A DNA stretch of 64,000 nucleotides from Gimesia sp. (lineage in GTDB: Bacteria > Planctomycetota > Planctomycetia > Planctomycetales > Planctomycetaceae), in assembly GCA_002706765.1 (NCBI GenBank), contig PAJV01000039.1, positions 1 through 64,000 of the forward strand. Direction: 5' to 3'. A program made the translations under genes and the position numbers. Below are positions 55,428 through 64,000 of this stretch, one piece after another; position 1 is the first letter of the stretch; each line of letters opens with the position of its first letter. Under the pieces are notes generated by a model. That model searched no databases, was not told the origin of the DNA, and saw nothing but the letters and a program-made list of their open reading frames with translations.

Positions 55428-56869
55428 TTTGTGTTGGGCTGATCCGTAAATGGATCCGTTGGATACCTCGCGTCCATATTCTGCAGCGTTTGTTTCAGTA
55501 GAGTCCCCAACTGCGCCGTGCGCTCAGGTTGGCTGTTGCTCAAGTCGTGCTGCTCACCCGGATCGTTACGCAAATCGTACAACTCCCGTTTTCCCGATTC
55601 ATAAAACTGCAACAGTTTCGAGTCCCCCACACGAATCGCCGATACCGGGCGCGTTTTACTGACCGCGAAGTCATTCACGCCGATGGTCTCCCTGGCTTTC
55701 TTGTATCCTTTCTCGGGATGATAATAGGGAAAATGCCACGTCAACGCCCGTTCGGGCCAGGCGGCAGTTGCCCCGTGAAACAGGGGGAGCAGGCTTTCTC
55801 CATCCAGCGTCAACGCCGAACAATCGACTCGGGCCACATCACAAAACGTGGGAAACAGATCGATACCGCTCACCGGCGTAGCACACGCGGAGTCAGCCAC
55901 AACATGCTGCGGCCAGCGTACCAGTAGAGGCACACGGATGCCCGCTTCATACAGATTCCATTTACTGCCCCGCAGTGGCGCATTGTCAGCATATTCGGGA
56001 GTACCGCCGTTATCTGAAGTGAAAACAACCAGCGTCGAGTCGCGCAGACCACTTTGATCTAACGCTGCCAGGACCTGCCCCACATACGCGTCCAAAGTTT
56101 CTATGAACGCACCGTAATGCGTGCGGCGATTCTCATCACCGGTGTCATTAACGACGCGCTTCTGATATTTTTTCACCAGCCAGTCCGTCGGTGCGCGGAC
56201 CGGTGTATGGACATGGAAGTAGGACAGATACAGGAAAAAAGGCTGCTCCCGTTTCTGCTTGAGAAAATCAATCGCGTGTTCTGTCACCGCGTCAGGCGGG
56301 AATTCGCCCTCCGCGAAATCGCCGGGCTTCCAGTCGAATTTCTTGGCATAGGGATGACTGCCGAACGTTTCTTTCGCCGTCTGAAATCCCTGTTGTTGCG
56401 GTCCATGTGTCGGACTCCAGCCCAGATATCCCTTGTAATGTTTGCTCACGTGCCATTTGCCGAAGAAGCCGGTCGCATAATCTGACTGTTGCAGAATTTC
56501 TGCAATCGTGACTTTTGTTAAGGGCAACTCCCGCGTATAAGGGGGCGGCTGCAGAGAGCGGGACGGCGGCTCGACACCAGCGGGCTTTGTCACAAATTCA
56601 AAATGCAGCCGCGCGGGAGTTTTTCCCGTCAGAATCGCTGCCCGTGAAGCAGAGCAGATCGGCGCAGGAGAATACGCAGCAGTGAACCGCAGCCCCTGTT
56701 TTGCCAGTTGATCCAGGTGCGGCGTCTCAGCAAGTGTGCCTCCATAACAACCCAGGTCTTTCCAGCCCAGGTCATCCGCCAGAATGAAGACAATATTGGG
56801 TGACTTCTCTGCAGCGGAAACCGGCAGGCTGAAACTGAACAGGAACAAAACAGATAGAACACGCCACAT
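55424..56869 (-). CDS. Secreted family S1 sulfatase
   Basis: Signal peptide 1-20 (LFLFSFSLPVSAAEKS). The product is 481 residues. Metal ligands lie in FILADDLGWKDLGCYG. The formylglycine motif is C72-S-A-S-R76 (the CxAxR form), followed by AAILTGKTPAR, FGKWHVSKHY, YLSYFHVHTPV and TSDNGGTPEY. It is an arylsulfatase-A-like branch member. It overlaps the converging DUF1501 gene and lies 30 bases downstream of the Ig-like gene's start region on the same strand. Confidence 0.93.
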   Translation of the reverse strand: MWRVLSVLFLFSFSLPVSAAEKSPNIVFILADDLGWKDLGCYGGTLAETPHLDQLAKQGLRFTAAYSPAPICSASRAAILTGKTPARLHFEFVTKPAGVEPPSRSLQPPPYTRELPLTKVTIAEILQQSDYATGFFGKWHVSKHYKGYLGWSPTHGPQQQGFQTAKETFGSHPYAKKFDWKPGDFAEGEFPPDAVTEHAIDFLKQKREQPFFLYLSYFHVHTPVRAPTDWLVKKYQKRVVNDTGDENRRTHYGAFIETLDAYVGQVLAALDQSGLRDSTLVVFTSDNGGTPEYADNAPLRGSKWNLYEAGIRVPLLVRWPQHVVADSACATPVSGIDLFPTFCDVARVDCSALTLDGESLLPLFHGATAAWPERALTWHFPYYHPEKGYKKARETIGVNDFAVSKTRPVSAIRVGDSKLLQFYESGKRELYDLRNDPGEQHDLSNSQPERTAQLGTLLKQTLQNMDARYPTDPFTDQPNTN

Positions 56870-56899
56870 CTGTGAACCTCAACTTTGAGGGAACATGAA

Positions 56900-58099
56900 T
56901 TATTTGATTTCGAACGGCAGTGTCACAGTCTCTTTTCGTGGGCTTGAGTCGGACCGCTGTTTCGAAAGATCCACGGCGAAGGGCTGCTGCAGACTGTTAC
57001 CTGCCAGATCTTCCAGCACGGTTCCTACGACAAGTCGATAGTCGCCCGGCTGCCACGCTGTGACTGGAATAAACTTCCAGACCGACTCCCCTTCGTCCAA
57101 CTGGATCTCACCCGGGATCGATTTGCCGGTTTCAGTCTGTACGCGCAACTGGCTGTGCAGCAATGCGAAATCCAGCGACTCTCCCAGCTGGCAGATCAAA
57201 GGTGCGCGGGTGCCCGCATCAGGCGTGGTTAATTTCCAGTCGTCGATTTCTGGCTGGCGTTCATCCATCTCAACTGCTTTGAATGTTTTTTTGACTTCGC
57301 TGCCGAGCGCATGCCCCGACAGTGCGGCCCAGTGAGGACTGATTCGCAGTTCGTATTCCTGCCCTGCATTGAGAATGGCCCCCAGTTCCACATTCAGATT
57401 CACACCCGTTTTCTGACGACCCGGGTGAAACCAGAGCGTGAGCTGTTTGCCATCGCGTGACCAGAGCTCCGTATGACGAAACGGACGGGGTACCTCCTGC
57501 TTCTGCGTTTTATTGAACAGAGAAAAGTGTTCGAAGATATCTCCCTGCTGCATTGGCTCGGAGAATTGAATATAAAATTTCAGATGGTTAGCGGGCAGTT
57601 GGTTTCCTGAAGGATAAATCGACAGTACGCGAGGCGGTAAACTTTCAGACAGAGGAATCGCGTAGGTTGCCTGCAGACATCGTTCCGGTTTTTTTGTGAC
57701 CCGTTTTAAGGCAGCGGGATCAAAGGTCGCCTGGTAGCGGTTTCCACGCACCAGGGGAAAGGATGGTTTAAATTCCAGGCGATCCTCCTTCAAGCGGTAG
57801 TTACCCAGCATCGCAGGCAGACTCTGATCTGTTTGCGTCTCCCGTTTCAGAAAAAGCACCCGTTCAAACTGCGTGTCGTCCGCATCAGCTAATGACGCCC
57901 AGGACCGGACATCAGCAGCGGTCACCACGACACGACACAATCGCGAGTCTTTCTGATCCGCTTCAAATGACAGGTGAAACGGTTCATTCTTCGGTGCACC
58001 AGCGGCGAAAACCAGTGTATCCATGAAGAGAATACAGGCGGTGAACAGCATGATGTGTCCGCTGTAGGGCCAGCCAACTGCAGATGATGGGTTTAACAT
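56900..58099 (-). CDS. Secreted protein with SbsA-type Ig-like domains
   Basis: The start is uncertain. The frame opens at a TTG (58138); ATGs are at 58099 and 58051. The second is the best for a signal peptide (MLFTACILFMDTLVFAAG), but no candidate has a clear site. Up to 399 residues from 58099. The body has features of SbsA/Big_5-type Ig-like domains: PPRVLSIYPSGNQLPANHLK then FYIQFSEPMQQGDIFEHFSL, and LVRGNRYQATFDPAALK, and a third with TAWQPGDYRLVVGTVLEDLAGN. These domains typically occur on surface or exported proteins. Function unknown. It ends 31 bases before the sulfatase gene start on the same strand, so the two may be co-transcribed. Confidence 0.75.
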   Translation of the reverse strand: MLNPSSAVGWPYSGHIMLFTACILFMDTLVFAAGAPKNEPFHLSFEADQKDSRLCRVVVTAADVRSWASLADADDTQFERVLFLKRETQTDQSLPAMLGNYRLKEDRLEFKPSFPLVRGNRYQATFDPAALKRVTKKPERCLQATYAIPLSESLPPRVLSIYPSGNQLPANHLKFYIQFSEPMQQGDIFEHFSLFNKTQKQEVPRPFRHTELWSRDGKQLTLWFHPGRQKTGVNLNVELGAILNAGQEYELRISPHWAALSGHALGSEVKKTFKAVEMDERQPEIDDWKLTTPDAGTRAPLICQLGESLDFALLHSQLRVQTETGKSIPGEIQLDEGESVWKFIPVTAWQPGDYRLVVGTVLEDLAGNSLQQPFAVDLSKQRSDSSPRKETVTLPFEIK

Positions 58100-58161
58100 C
58101 AGAGACACTTTCCCCCAGGTCGAACGACGCTGGATCAAGCGAAAGTAGATTATGAAAAGAA

Positions 58162-58203
58162 CAGGCTCTTTCCCATTCCCAAACCTGAACAGAAAAGAGC
58201 CTG
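58162..58203 (-). terminator. Hairpin terminator
   Basis: CAGGCTCTTT pairs perfectly with AAAGAGCCTG across a 22-base loop, with a T-rich stretch after it on the minus strand. It ends the beta-propeller-like gene at 58225. Confidence 0.78.
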
Positions 58204-58224
58204 CGAACCGGAGGAGTTCACTTG

Positions 58225-59382
58225 TTATGGCAATTCGGTAATTTCCAGATCGCGGTGCCCGTCGTTATCACGCAGCACGACGATTTCTTTTTTCTGCAGC
58301 TTGTCGATGTGCACCGCGCCGGACAGTTGATCGACAATTTCGATGCCATCAGGGCCAGTCTTCTGTTTCACATCGCGGCGGGCTGCTTCTTCGTTAATAT
58401 CTTCTGCATCCAGGTAATCCATATTCACACGCACGCCCCACCATTTACTCGGGCCATACATGTTCTTTTTCCAGTGTACGCGGAAGGTGTTGGTCAACAG
58501 CCATTCCTTGCCGTCACTCTCATAAGTCAGCATGTCCAGTGGGCGGTTGCCCGTACCCAGTTCCACGACGCTGGTTCCTTTGACTTTGCTGCCGGACTGC
58601 AGTTCATCCAGGGGGAACTTGGCGATCGGCGTACAGGTGAAGGCACCGACAATGTAGTTTTTGCCCTTGCTAGAGTAAGGCACGAACGATTGAATCGGTG
58701 CCTTGGTTTCCCACTTGCGGTGTGCGACATGATAGGTTTCCGCGCTGTAGATGTCGGCGGACGTTCCATGCGTTAAGGGCAGGGGAATCGAATAGATCTT
58801 GTTGGCGAACTCTTCATTCGACTGTGCTGCCGCCAATAGACGGTCGCTGGCCAGAGCCACGCCGGTGATGTTGCGGATTTTGGATTCTTTTCCTCCGGGC
58901 AGTGCGACCTGGATATAGTCGACTTCCGCGAGATCAAAATTCTTGACCTTACCCTTAGCATCAATCATCAGAATCGCGGGCTGTCCGTCGGTCTTGCGAT
59001 TCACGGAAAGGTAGACGTTACCGCTCTGCGAGTTGACGGCCATGTCGGCAATGTCGATCTGTGAGGGTTCGACGCCCAAGCTGGAAGCAACCGCGACATC
59101 CACTTTGGGAACTTTCTGTTCCAGTTTCTTCATCGGTCCCACATCGTGAGTATCAATGACTGTAATTGTTGCCTTCGCAGGGTCCGCCACCACCAGCAAT
59201 CCGCCGGGTCCAAATGTGATTTTTCCAACCGACTTGAAATCGGGATTTCCTTTTTGCACATCTTTGAGATACTTGCTTGCTGCGTCTTTGGTCACGCCCG
59301 CCTGTAACAGCGGATCGCCCGTCAGTAGCAGCATCAACGCCAGGATACTGACGGTGCCTTTCATGAGTCTTGATCTGATCAT
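58225..59382 (-). CDS. Secreted beta-propeller-like protein
   Basis: Start at 59382 (MIRSRLMKGTVSILALMLLL), after AAGGGA; the frame opens at 59475. The product is 385 residues. A signal peptide of about 30 residues precedes repeats like VGKITFGPGGLLVVADPAKA, DIADMAVNSQSGNVYLSVNR and IRNITGVALASDRLLAAAQS, which suggest a beta-propeller (YncE/lactonase-like). A region with CTPIAKFPLDEL follows. The C-terminal part (IEIVDQLSGAVHIDKLQKKE) is less clear. Stands alone; closed by a terminator. Confidence 0.75.
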   Translation of the reverse strand: MIRSRLMKGTVSILALMLLLTGDPLLQAGVTKDAASKYLKDVQKGNPDFKSVGKITFGPGGLLVVADPAKATITVIDTHDVGPMKKLEQKVPKVDVAVASSLGVEPSQIDIADMAVNSQSGNVYLSVNRKTDGQPAILMIDAKGKVKNFDLAEVDYIQVALPGGKESKIRNITGVALASDRLLAAAQSNEEFANKIYSIPLPLTHGTSADIYSAETYHVAHRKWETKAPIQSFVPYSSKGKNYIVGAFTCTPIAKFPLDELQSGSKVKGTSVVELGTGNRPLDMLTYESDGKEWLLTNTFRVHWKKNMYGPSKWWGVRVNMDYLDAEDINEEAARRDVKQKTGPDGIEIVDQLSGAVHIDKLQKKEIVVLRDNDGHRDLEITELP

Positions 59383-59654
59383 CAAACTGGTTCCCTTAAA
59401 AAACTTGAAATCGAGGGTCTCCCCTTCCAACCACCTGACCTCAATCCTAATTCTCTGAATTTTGATAGTCAACAAGATTGTCAGAATCAGCTGGCTTTCA
59501 ACAGATTCTTCATAACATTCGAATAAAGTGAATCAGATCGGAAAATCCGCTTTAGAATCGTTTCTCCCTCATCGCCCGCATGCTAAAGTGAATGTCTCAA
59601 TCAGCGAAGTCGCACCCTCCGTATGAATTACGTCTTCCCTGGGAGTCTGACCCG

Positions 59655-60497
59655 ATGACGAAACTCGCTTTTATCCTGTTTGCATTCTGCAGTCTTCTCG
59701 GTCCGACTGTACGGACTACTGTGGCCGATGCAGGGTCAGAAACCCGTTTCTTACAGAACGGCGTCACCGCACATCGGGGTAACTCAGGTGAATATCCTGA
59801 GAACACCATGCCTGCCTTCCGCAGCGGGGTTGCCGTTGGCGCGGACTGGATTGAACTTGATATTTTCATCACAAAAGATGGACAACTGGTCGTGACACAC
59901 GATCAGACCACAGGCCGCGTTGGCGATAAAAATCTGGACGTCGCCGGTTCCACTTATGAAGAACTCAAAACAGTCGACGTCGCGACAGACTTCCGTAAAC
60001 GGCATCAACTGACGAAAAAAGAATGCCCGCCCGCGCGGATGCCGCTGTTGGAAGAGGTGCTCAAAATGATAAAACAGCAGCACAAAACCCGCGTCTCGAT
60101 TCAACCCAAAGCCGACTGCGTGAAGAAAGCGGTGGCTCTGGTGAAGCAACTCAAGATGGAGCCCTGGGTCGGCTTCAATGACGGGAACCTGAAATACATG
60201 ACACAGGTCAAACAGCTGGCGCCTGCCATCCCCGTCTTCTGGGATCGCGGCGCCGACACGGATATCGATGTCGACATCAAGATCGCACAGCAGCGGGGCT
60301 TTGCAGCACTCGTCCTGCACCATCAAGGCATCACAGCCGAGAAAGTCCGCAAGATCAAAGCCGCCGGCCTCGAACCGGGTGCCTGGACCGTCAACGATCC
60401 CGCAGTCATGAAACAACTGTTAAAGCAGGGCGTCGAACGCATTTATACCGACGAGCCCGCTCTGCTGCTGCAGTTGAAACAGCGCCAATCTGAATGA
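59655..60497 (+). CDS. Glycerophosphodiester phosphodiesterase
   Basis: The start is the Met at 59655, nine bases after GGGAG; the frame opens at 59592. The product is 280 residues. A signal peptide (KLAFILFAFCSLLGPTVRTT) makes it periplasmic. The GDPD TIM-barrel pattern is complete: VTAHRGNSGEYPENTMPAF (catalytic His and Arg, Glu ligand), WIELDIFITKDGQLVVTHDQ (Glu/Asp ligands and the second His) and a final LEPGAWTVN, then GVERIYTDEPALL. It releases alcohols from glycerophosphodiesters. Lies just upstream of the BlaI gene region, but operators intervene. Confidence 0.94.
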   Translation: MTKLAFILFAFCSLLGPTVRTTVADAGSETRFLQNGVTAHRGNSGEYPENTMPAFRSGVAVGADWIELDIFITKDGQLVVTHDQTTGRVGDKNLDVAGSTYEELKTVDVATDFRKRHQLTKKECPPARMPLLEEVLKMIKQQHKTRVSIQPKADCVKKAVALVKQLKMEPWVGFNDGNLKYMTQVKQLAPAIPVFWDRGADTDIDVDIKIAQQRGFAALVLHHQGITAEKVRKIKAAGLEPGAWTVNDPAVMKQLLKQGVERIYTDEPALLLQLKQRQSE

Positions 60498-60523
60498 GCT
60501 GTCTGAGGTCAGATGTCACAAAA

Positions 60524-60540
60524 CTGTGAAAAGTTCACAG
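60524..60540. promoter_or_regulatory. Operator candidate of the second BlaI gene, distal
   Basis: CTGTGA-AAAGT-TCACAG, a 17-bp palindrome with 6-bp arms. A further TCACA half-site lies just upstream (60516-60520). A near copy lies 41 bases away, four helical turns. Confidence 0.7.
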
Positions 60541-60565
60541 ATTCACCTTGAAGTCGCGTGCAAAG

Positions 60566-60580
60566 TGTGAAAAGATCACA
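60566..60580. promoter_or_regulatory. Operator candidate of the second BlaI gene, proximal
   Basis: TGTGA-AAAGA-TCACA, same arms and nearly the same centre as the distal site. It overlaps a possible -10 region (a TTGAAG -35 at 60548-60553 followed 17 bases later). Lies about 40 bases before the blaI-type start. Confidence 0.7.
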
Positions 60581-60621
60581 GATAGGAAGGGTGTTTCCTT
60601 ATTTTTGTCAGAGGATCTTTG

Positions 60622-60978
60622 ATGGATCAACCCAATCAGAATGAACTGGAAGTGCTGCGTCTGTTGTGGAACAGATCGTCTCAGAAACCGGGTGAAATCC
60701 AGGACGCTTTTGGCTGGGACATCGATAATGGTACGCTGCGCAGCGTGCTGGTCGGCATGGTCGAGCGGGGTCTGCTGACGCGGAAACGCAACGGACGGGC
60801 TTATCTGTATGCGCCCAAAGTCAAACGCGAAACACAACTGCGACAAACTGTCCGGCGGCTGGCAGAAGTCTTTACCGGCGGTTCCACGGGACAGTTGCTG
60901 ATGGAACTGGCCGAGAAAGAACGACTCACACCCGAAGAACTCAAACAGCTCAAGAAAATTGCCCGCGGCGAATCGTAA
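60622..60978 (+). CDS. BlaI/MecI/CopY-family repressor
   Basis: Start at the ATG at 60622, after AGAGGA; a TTG right before it is also in frame. The product is 118 residues. A winged-helix domain (NELEVLRLLWNRSSQKPGEI, WDIDNGTLRSVLVGMVERGL, KRNGRAYLYAPKV) and a helical dimerisation tail (RRLAEVFTGGSTGQLLMELA) define the family. It is followed 51 bases on by its M56 partner. Its upstream TGTGA-N5-TCACA sites differ from those of the BlaI gene at 43845, so the two systems should not cross-talk. Confidence 0.93.
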   Translation: MDQPNQNELEVLRLLWNRSSQKPGEIQDAFGWDIDNGTLRSVLVGMVERGLLTRKRNGRAYLYAPKVKRETQLRQTVRRLAEVFTGGSTGQLLMELAEKERLTPEELKQLKKIARGES

Positions 60979-61029
60979 CGGACGGCTTCTGGCTTACTTT
61001 CGAAATTTCAATCTGCAGAGGACCTGGAA

Positions 61030-64000
61030 ATGGATGACATCTCTTTCATCATACACACTCTGGTCCGACTTAGTCTGTTGCTGGCACTGGGTTGGGTGAC
61101 GCTGCGACTGATCCGCAATCGTAATCCGCGCTGGTCTGTATTCACCTGCCGTTCTCTGATTTCAGCGGCCCTGCTCATGCCAATCGCCTGTCTGTATCTG
61201 CCTGTCACCAGTCTGGCGGTTCTGCCGCCGACCGTTTCAGAAACCGAAGATTCAGAAACAGAGGATCTGGCTGAGACATCGACCGCAAACAAGACGCCGG
61301 TCCTGAGGAAAAGTGTAGACCCTGATCCCATCGGTCTGCTGCCACCTGCTCACTTACCTGCGCGGACTTCTCCTCTGGAATCAGAACAATCCAGCACGAA
61401 GAGGAAAGCAGAACCGTTAATTGCCGAACTGCCGCAAGTCGCAGCTTCCAGTCCTGACCGGGCTGCAGAGAAAGCAACACCTGTGAAGCAGGCAATACAT
61501 CCGATCTCCACTTCCATTCCGCATGCAGCGTTGCCTGTTCAATCTGAATTCCGTTGGTGGCTGGTCTGCTGGGTCGCCGGCAGTTCGCTGTTACTGCTGC
61601 GGATCGGCTGGCAGATTCAACGGACGCGAAAACTGTTACGTCGTTCTGAAATGGCGCCTGCTGCACTGCAGAGAGAATGCGATGTGCTGGCAGCGCAGTT
61701 CAAACTCAAACGAGTGCCTACCATATATATTTCGCGGGATATTGAAGGTCCGTGTACCGTTGGTCTGATACAACCTGCCATCTTACTGCCTGCTGCCTGG
61801 GTTCAACACCTTTCTGAAACCGAACGCCGCGCGATTCTGGTACATGAATTATCGCATGTAGCCGGCAGTGATTTACTCTGGGATTTCCTTTCGCGGCTGG
61901 TGATTGCATTTTACTGGTTTCATCCACTGGTCTGGAGACTGCCGGCCCGTCATCAACTGGTATGCGAGCATCTTTCAGACGCACTGGCTGCCACCGCGAC
62001 CGAAAGTCTGAGCCATTACCGCAGGATGCTTGCCCAATGGTCGCTCCGTCGTCAGGGAGCGAAATCTCGTCTGGCTGCCCTGGCGATGGCGGATCGTTCG
62101 CAGATGCTGCGTCGGCTGAAATGGCTGGAAAAACCGTCTGCTGTGGATCAACTGACATTTTCATGGCGGTATAGCTTCGCAGTCATCACACTTTTAACGG
62201 TCACTGGTGTTGCGACGGTTCACTTCAGTCCGCAGGTACTGGCACAGAAAACAGAGCAGCCGGAAGAAGTCAAAAATGCAGAGCCGAAAGACAATACAGA
62301 AAACCCCAAAGCAGATCCGAAGAAAGCCGCCGCACCCCGGATCAGAAAACCGGGTGAGCCCGATATCAATCTGAAGCAGACCACACCTAAAATTGTGCGC
62401 GTGGTGAATGAAAAAGATGAACCCATTGAAGGTGCCAGTGTTCGCGTTGGCTGGTGGGAAGATAACGAAGGTGACATGCTGGGAAAAATTGTCATCAATC
62501 CTCCAATCACCGATCAGAAAGGGGAAGTGACGATCCAGGTCCCCGCGGGTGCCGCCCGCGCACAGATCTCTGCTGAAGCGGCTGGGTATGCAAAAGCAGG
62601 AAAACAATATTCACTCAGCGGCAATCCAAAACTGGTTCTGCAGCCGGGGCGGATTATTCGCGTCAAAGCGCTGGATGTGAAAGGAAACCGACTGCCCGAA
62701 GCGTATCCCCTGCTGGAAGAAACCCGAGTGATCGGACGTGAGTTCAAGCAGGATGCGCACCGCCTGGGTTACTTTACTTCTCCGGTGGTAAAGCTGGACC
62801 GTCGTTTGATGCGAGTTGTGGCGAGAAACGAAGAAGGACTCGTTCTGTTCAGTCACCTGATCGATGTCACGAACCCGGAACGCGTGGAAGAGGACGGCAC
62901 GATTGTGGCCATCCTGGAACCGGGAATCCGCCTGGAAGGTCGCCTGGACGACTCGGTACCGCGGCCGATCAAAAATGGGTGCGTCGAACTCTATATCGAT
63001 GAAGTTGCCGAACATAAGATCGGCGGTGGCTGGACCTGGCAACAGACCGCGGCTGTGAAAGAGGATGGTACGTTTGAATTTGACTCGCTGCCGACCGGTG
63101 GACACGCGCAGCTGTTTGCCCTGGTGGACGGTTTCCAGTCGACGCGACCGACGGTTGCGTCATTGAAAAACTATCTGCAACTGCACAACGCCGGACCGGA
63201 ATCGATCCTCGACAATGCCATCGAGCGTCACGACGCGTTCTGGCCACACCTGTTTCCGCTCACTCCGGGACTTTATAAAACCGAGGTGGAGCTTCCCTGC
63301 ACGCCGACTACGTCTCTGGATGTCAATGTGGTCGATCCCATTGGTCAGCCGATCGAAGGGGCCCAGGTCAAATTCAATCCTAACGGGCTGTTTTTGGGTG
63401 GGGAACTGTTCATTCCCGCCACGGAATCTTTGACGATCGAGAATCAGATAGTCCCTCGCAACATGGATGAGATCAAGCAGCGTTATCAGTGGGCACAGAA
63501 CACATTTCTGCGCGTGAGGACCGATGCGCAGGGGATCGCCCGGGTCCGGAACCTGCCCGCCGACGATCGGGAATCGTACAAGGTTTCCGTCGACGGTTAT
63601 CAGATGCCCGTCTATCCGACTTCTTCCTTAGACGATCCCTCGCGGTATGCACTTATTGATCTGGCAGGGGGTCAGACGCTGCGGCGGACGATTACGATGG
63701 AAAAATTTGTTCCCAGCGCGTCACGAAAAATACTGGTGGTCGACCGCCAGGCAGAGCCGGTTCCTGATATCAAGATCACCGTCAGCGAGATCGCTTTTGA
63801 GAATGCTCCCGACGACTGGCAGCTCTGGGCGTCTCAGCGTTTTGGACCGTTGGCGACAGGCAAAACGGAAGAGGACGGGAGCGTACAACTGCAGGTGCCA
63901 GTGGAAGTGAATGGCCAGGCAGTTTCCCGTCTGCGAATTACGATTGCGGGACGTATGAAAATAGAAAGTACTTTACGCGACGCTTATGTACAACACAAAA
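61030..64000 (+). CDS. M56 (BlaR1-type) metallopeptidase, cut by window end
   Basis: An open frame of 990 codons runs off the window with no stop. The N-terminus has membrane helices (LVRLSLLLALGWVTLRLI; SLISAALLMPIACLYL), a Ser/Pro-rich loop, a helix at about 174-191, and a zinc-peptidase domain with H272-E-L-S-H276 (AILVHELSHVAGSD) and WFHPLVWRL just after. A further helix ends near residue 395. The rest is periplasmic, with Ala/Pro/Lys-rich linker and carboxypeptidase-regulatory-like units (IVRVVNEKDEPIEGASVRVG; VDPIGQPIEGAQVKFNPNG; ILVVDRQAEPVPDIKITVS). It should sense a signal and lead to loss of the BlaI repressor. Similar architecture to 40444-43848. Confidence 0.9.
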   Translation, partial: MDDISFIIHTLVRLSLLLALGWVTLRLIRNRNPRWSVFTCRSLISAALLMPIACLYLPVTSLAVLPPTVSETEDSETEDLAETSTANKTPVLRKSVDPDPIGLLPPAHLPARTSPLESEQSSTKRKAEPLIAELPQVAASSPDRAAEKATPVKQAIHPISTSIPHAALPVQSEFRWWLVCWVAGSSLLLLRIGWQIQRTRKLLRRSEMAPAALQRECDVLAAQFKLKRVPTIYISRDIEGPCTVGLIQPAILLPAAWVQHLSETERRAILVHELSHVAGSDLLWDFLSRLVIAFYWFHPLVWRLPARHQLVCEHLSDALAATATESLSHYRRMLAQWSLRRQGAKSRLAALAMADRSQMLRRLKWLEKPSAVDQLTFSWRYSFAVITLLTVTGVATVHFSPQVLAQKTEQPEEVKNAEPKDNTENPKADPKKAAAPRIRKPGEPDINLKQTTPKIVRVVNEKDEPIEGASVRVGWWEDNEGDMLGKIVINPPITDQKGEVTIQVPAGAARAQISAEAAGYAKAGKQYSLSGNPKLVLQPGRIIRVKALDVKGNRLPEAYPLLEETRVIGREFKQDAHRLGYFTSPVVKLDRRLMRVVARNEEGLVLFSHLIDVTNPERVEEDGTIVAILEPGIRLEGRLDDSVPRPIKNGCVELYIDEVAEHKIGGGWTWQQTAAVKEDGTFEFDSLPTGGHAQLFALVDGFQSTRPTVASLKNYLQLHNAGPESILDNAIERHDAFWPHLFPLTPGLYKTEVELPCTPTTSLDVNVVDPIGQPIEGAQVKFNPNGLFLGGELFIPATESLTIENQIVPRNMDEIKQRYQWAQNTFLRVRTDAQGIARVRNLPADDRESYKVSVDGYQMPVYPTSSLDDPSRYALIDLAGGQTLRRTITMEKFVPSASRKILVVDRQAEPVPDIKITVSEIAFENAPDDWQLWASQRFGPLATGKTEEDGSVQLQVPVEVNGQAVSRLRITIAGRMKIESTLRDAYVQHK

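Noticed and set aside
60516-60580. CRP-box reading of the TGTGA/TCACA sites
   Set aside because: The spacer is 5 bases, not 6, and the sites lie directly before a BlaI gene; the BlaI operator reading is simpler.

Overview
The window is chromosomal DNA from a planctomycete, most like the Gimesia/Rubinisphaera/Planctomyces group. This rests on gene content, not on a database search. There are five DUF1559 prepilin-like proteins (four with the H-X9-DG box), a Rhodopirellula-type ECF sigma factor next to a FecR-domain protein, three family S1 sulfatases, a DUF1501 protein, two BlaI/M56 regulator pairs with huge carboxypeptidase-regulatory-like extensions, and many small lipoproteins. Coding strands alternate in short operons. 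There is one tRNA, tRNA-Arg(ACG). I see no rRNA, CRISPR array, insertion sequence or integrase.

Layout. 0-5 kb: a minus-strand operon running sigma factor, FecR-domain protein, DUF1559 pseudopilin, lipoprotein and a C-terminally cut DUF1559 protein, abutting a small HTH gene at the window edge. 5-13.8 kb: methyltransferase, HAD phosphatase plus alpha/beta hydrolase, an acidic repeat protein with an HTH and one membrane helix, a PspA-like protein, a second ECF sigma factor, a LarA-fold protein lacking the usual catalytic residues, and a Gfo/Idh/MocA oxidoreductase. 14-24.6 kb: sulfatase, MarC protein, OmpA lipoprotein, a divergent pseudopilin, an HlyD plus fused ABC exporter operon, an FAH-family hydrolase, and two tiny secreted Tyr/Gly/Arg-rich proteins around a structured non-coding stretch. 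24.9-37.3 kb: tRNA-Arg, a PLC-like phosphodiesterase, an FG-GAP plus TPR operon, three more DUF1559 proteins with lipoproteins, a YaiI-family protein and a SulP transporter. 38-48 kb: a truncated regulatory-domain protein, an S9-type hydrolase, the first BlaI/M56 pair, and a Cys/His-rich four-gene cluster (secreted protein, thioredoxin-fold protein, FtsX permease, ABC ATPase). 48-60.5 kb: a lipoprotein built from six related domains divergent from an MntR-type regulator, then sulfatases, an amidohydrolase, DUF1501 and secreted proteins, and a glycerophosphodiesterase. 60.6 kb to the end: a second BlaI gene and an M56 gene that runs off the window.

Themes. (1) Exported, surface-type proteins dominate: pseudopilins, lipoproteins and sulfatases fit a lifestyle of degrading sulfated polysaccharides. 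(2) Three promoter regions carry well-formed paired palindromes: upstream of the DUF1559 gene at 36146-37228, and upstream of both BlaI genes. The three palindromes differ in sequence. (3) The best candidates for undescribed systems are the Cys/His-rich transport cluster at 44.7-48.0 kb and the six-repeat lipoprotein at 48.1-50.2 kb facing MntR. Both look metal-related, but that is inference.
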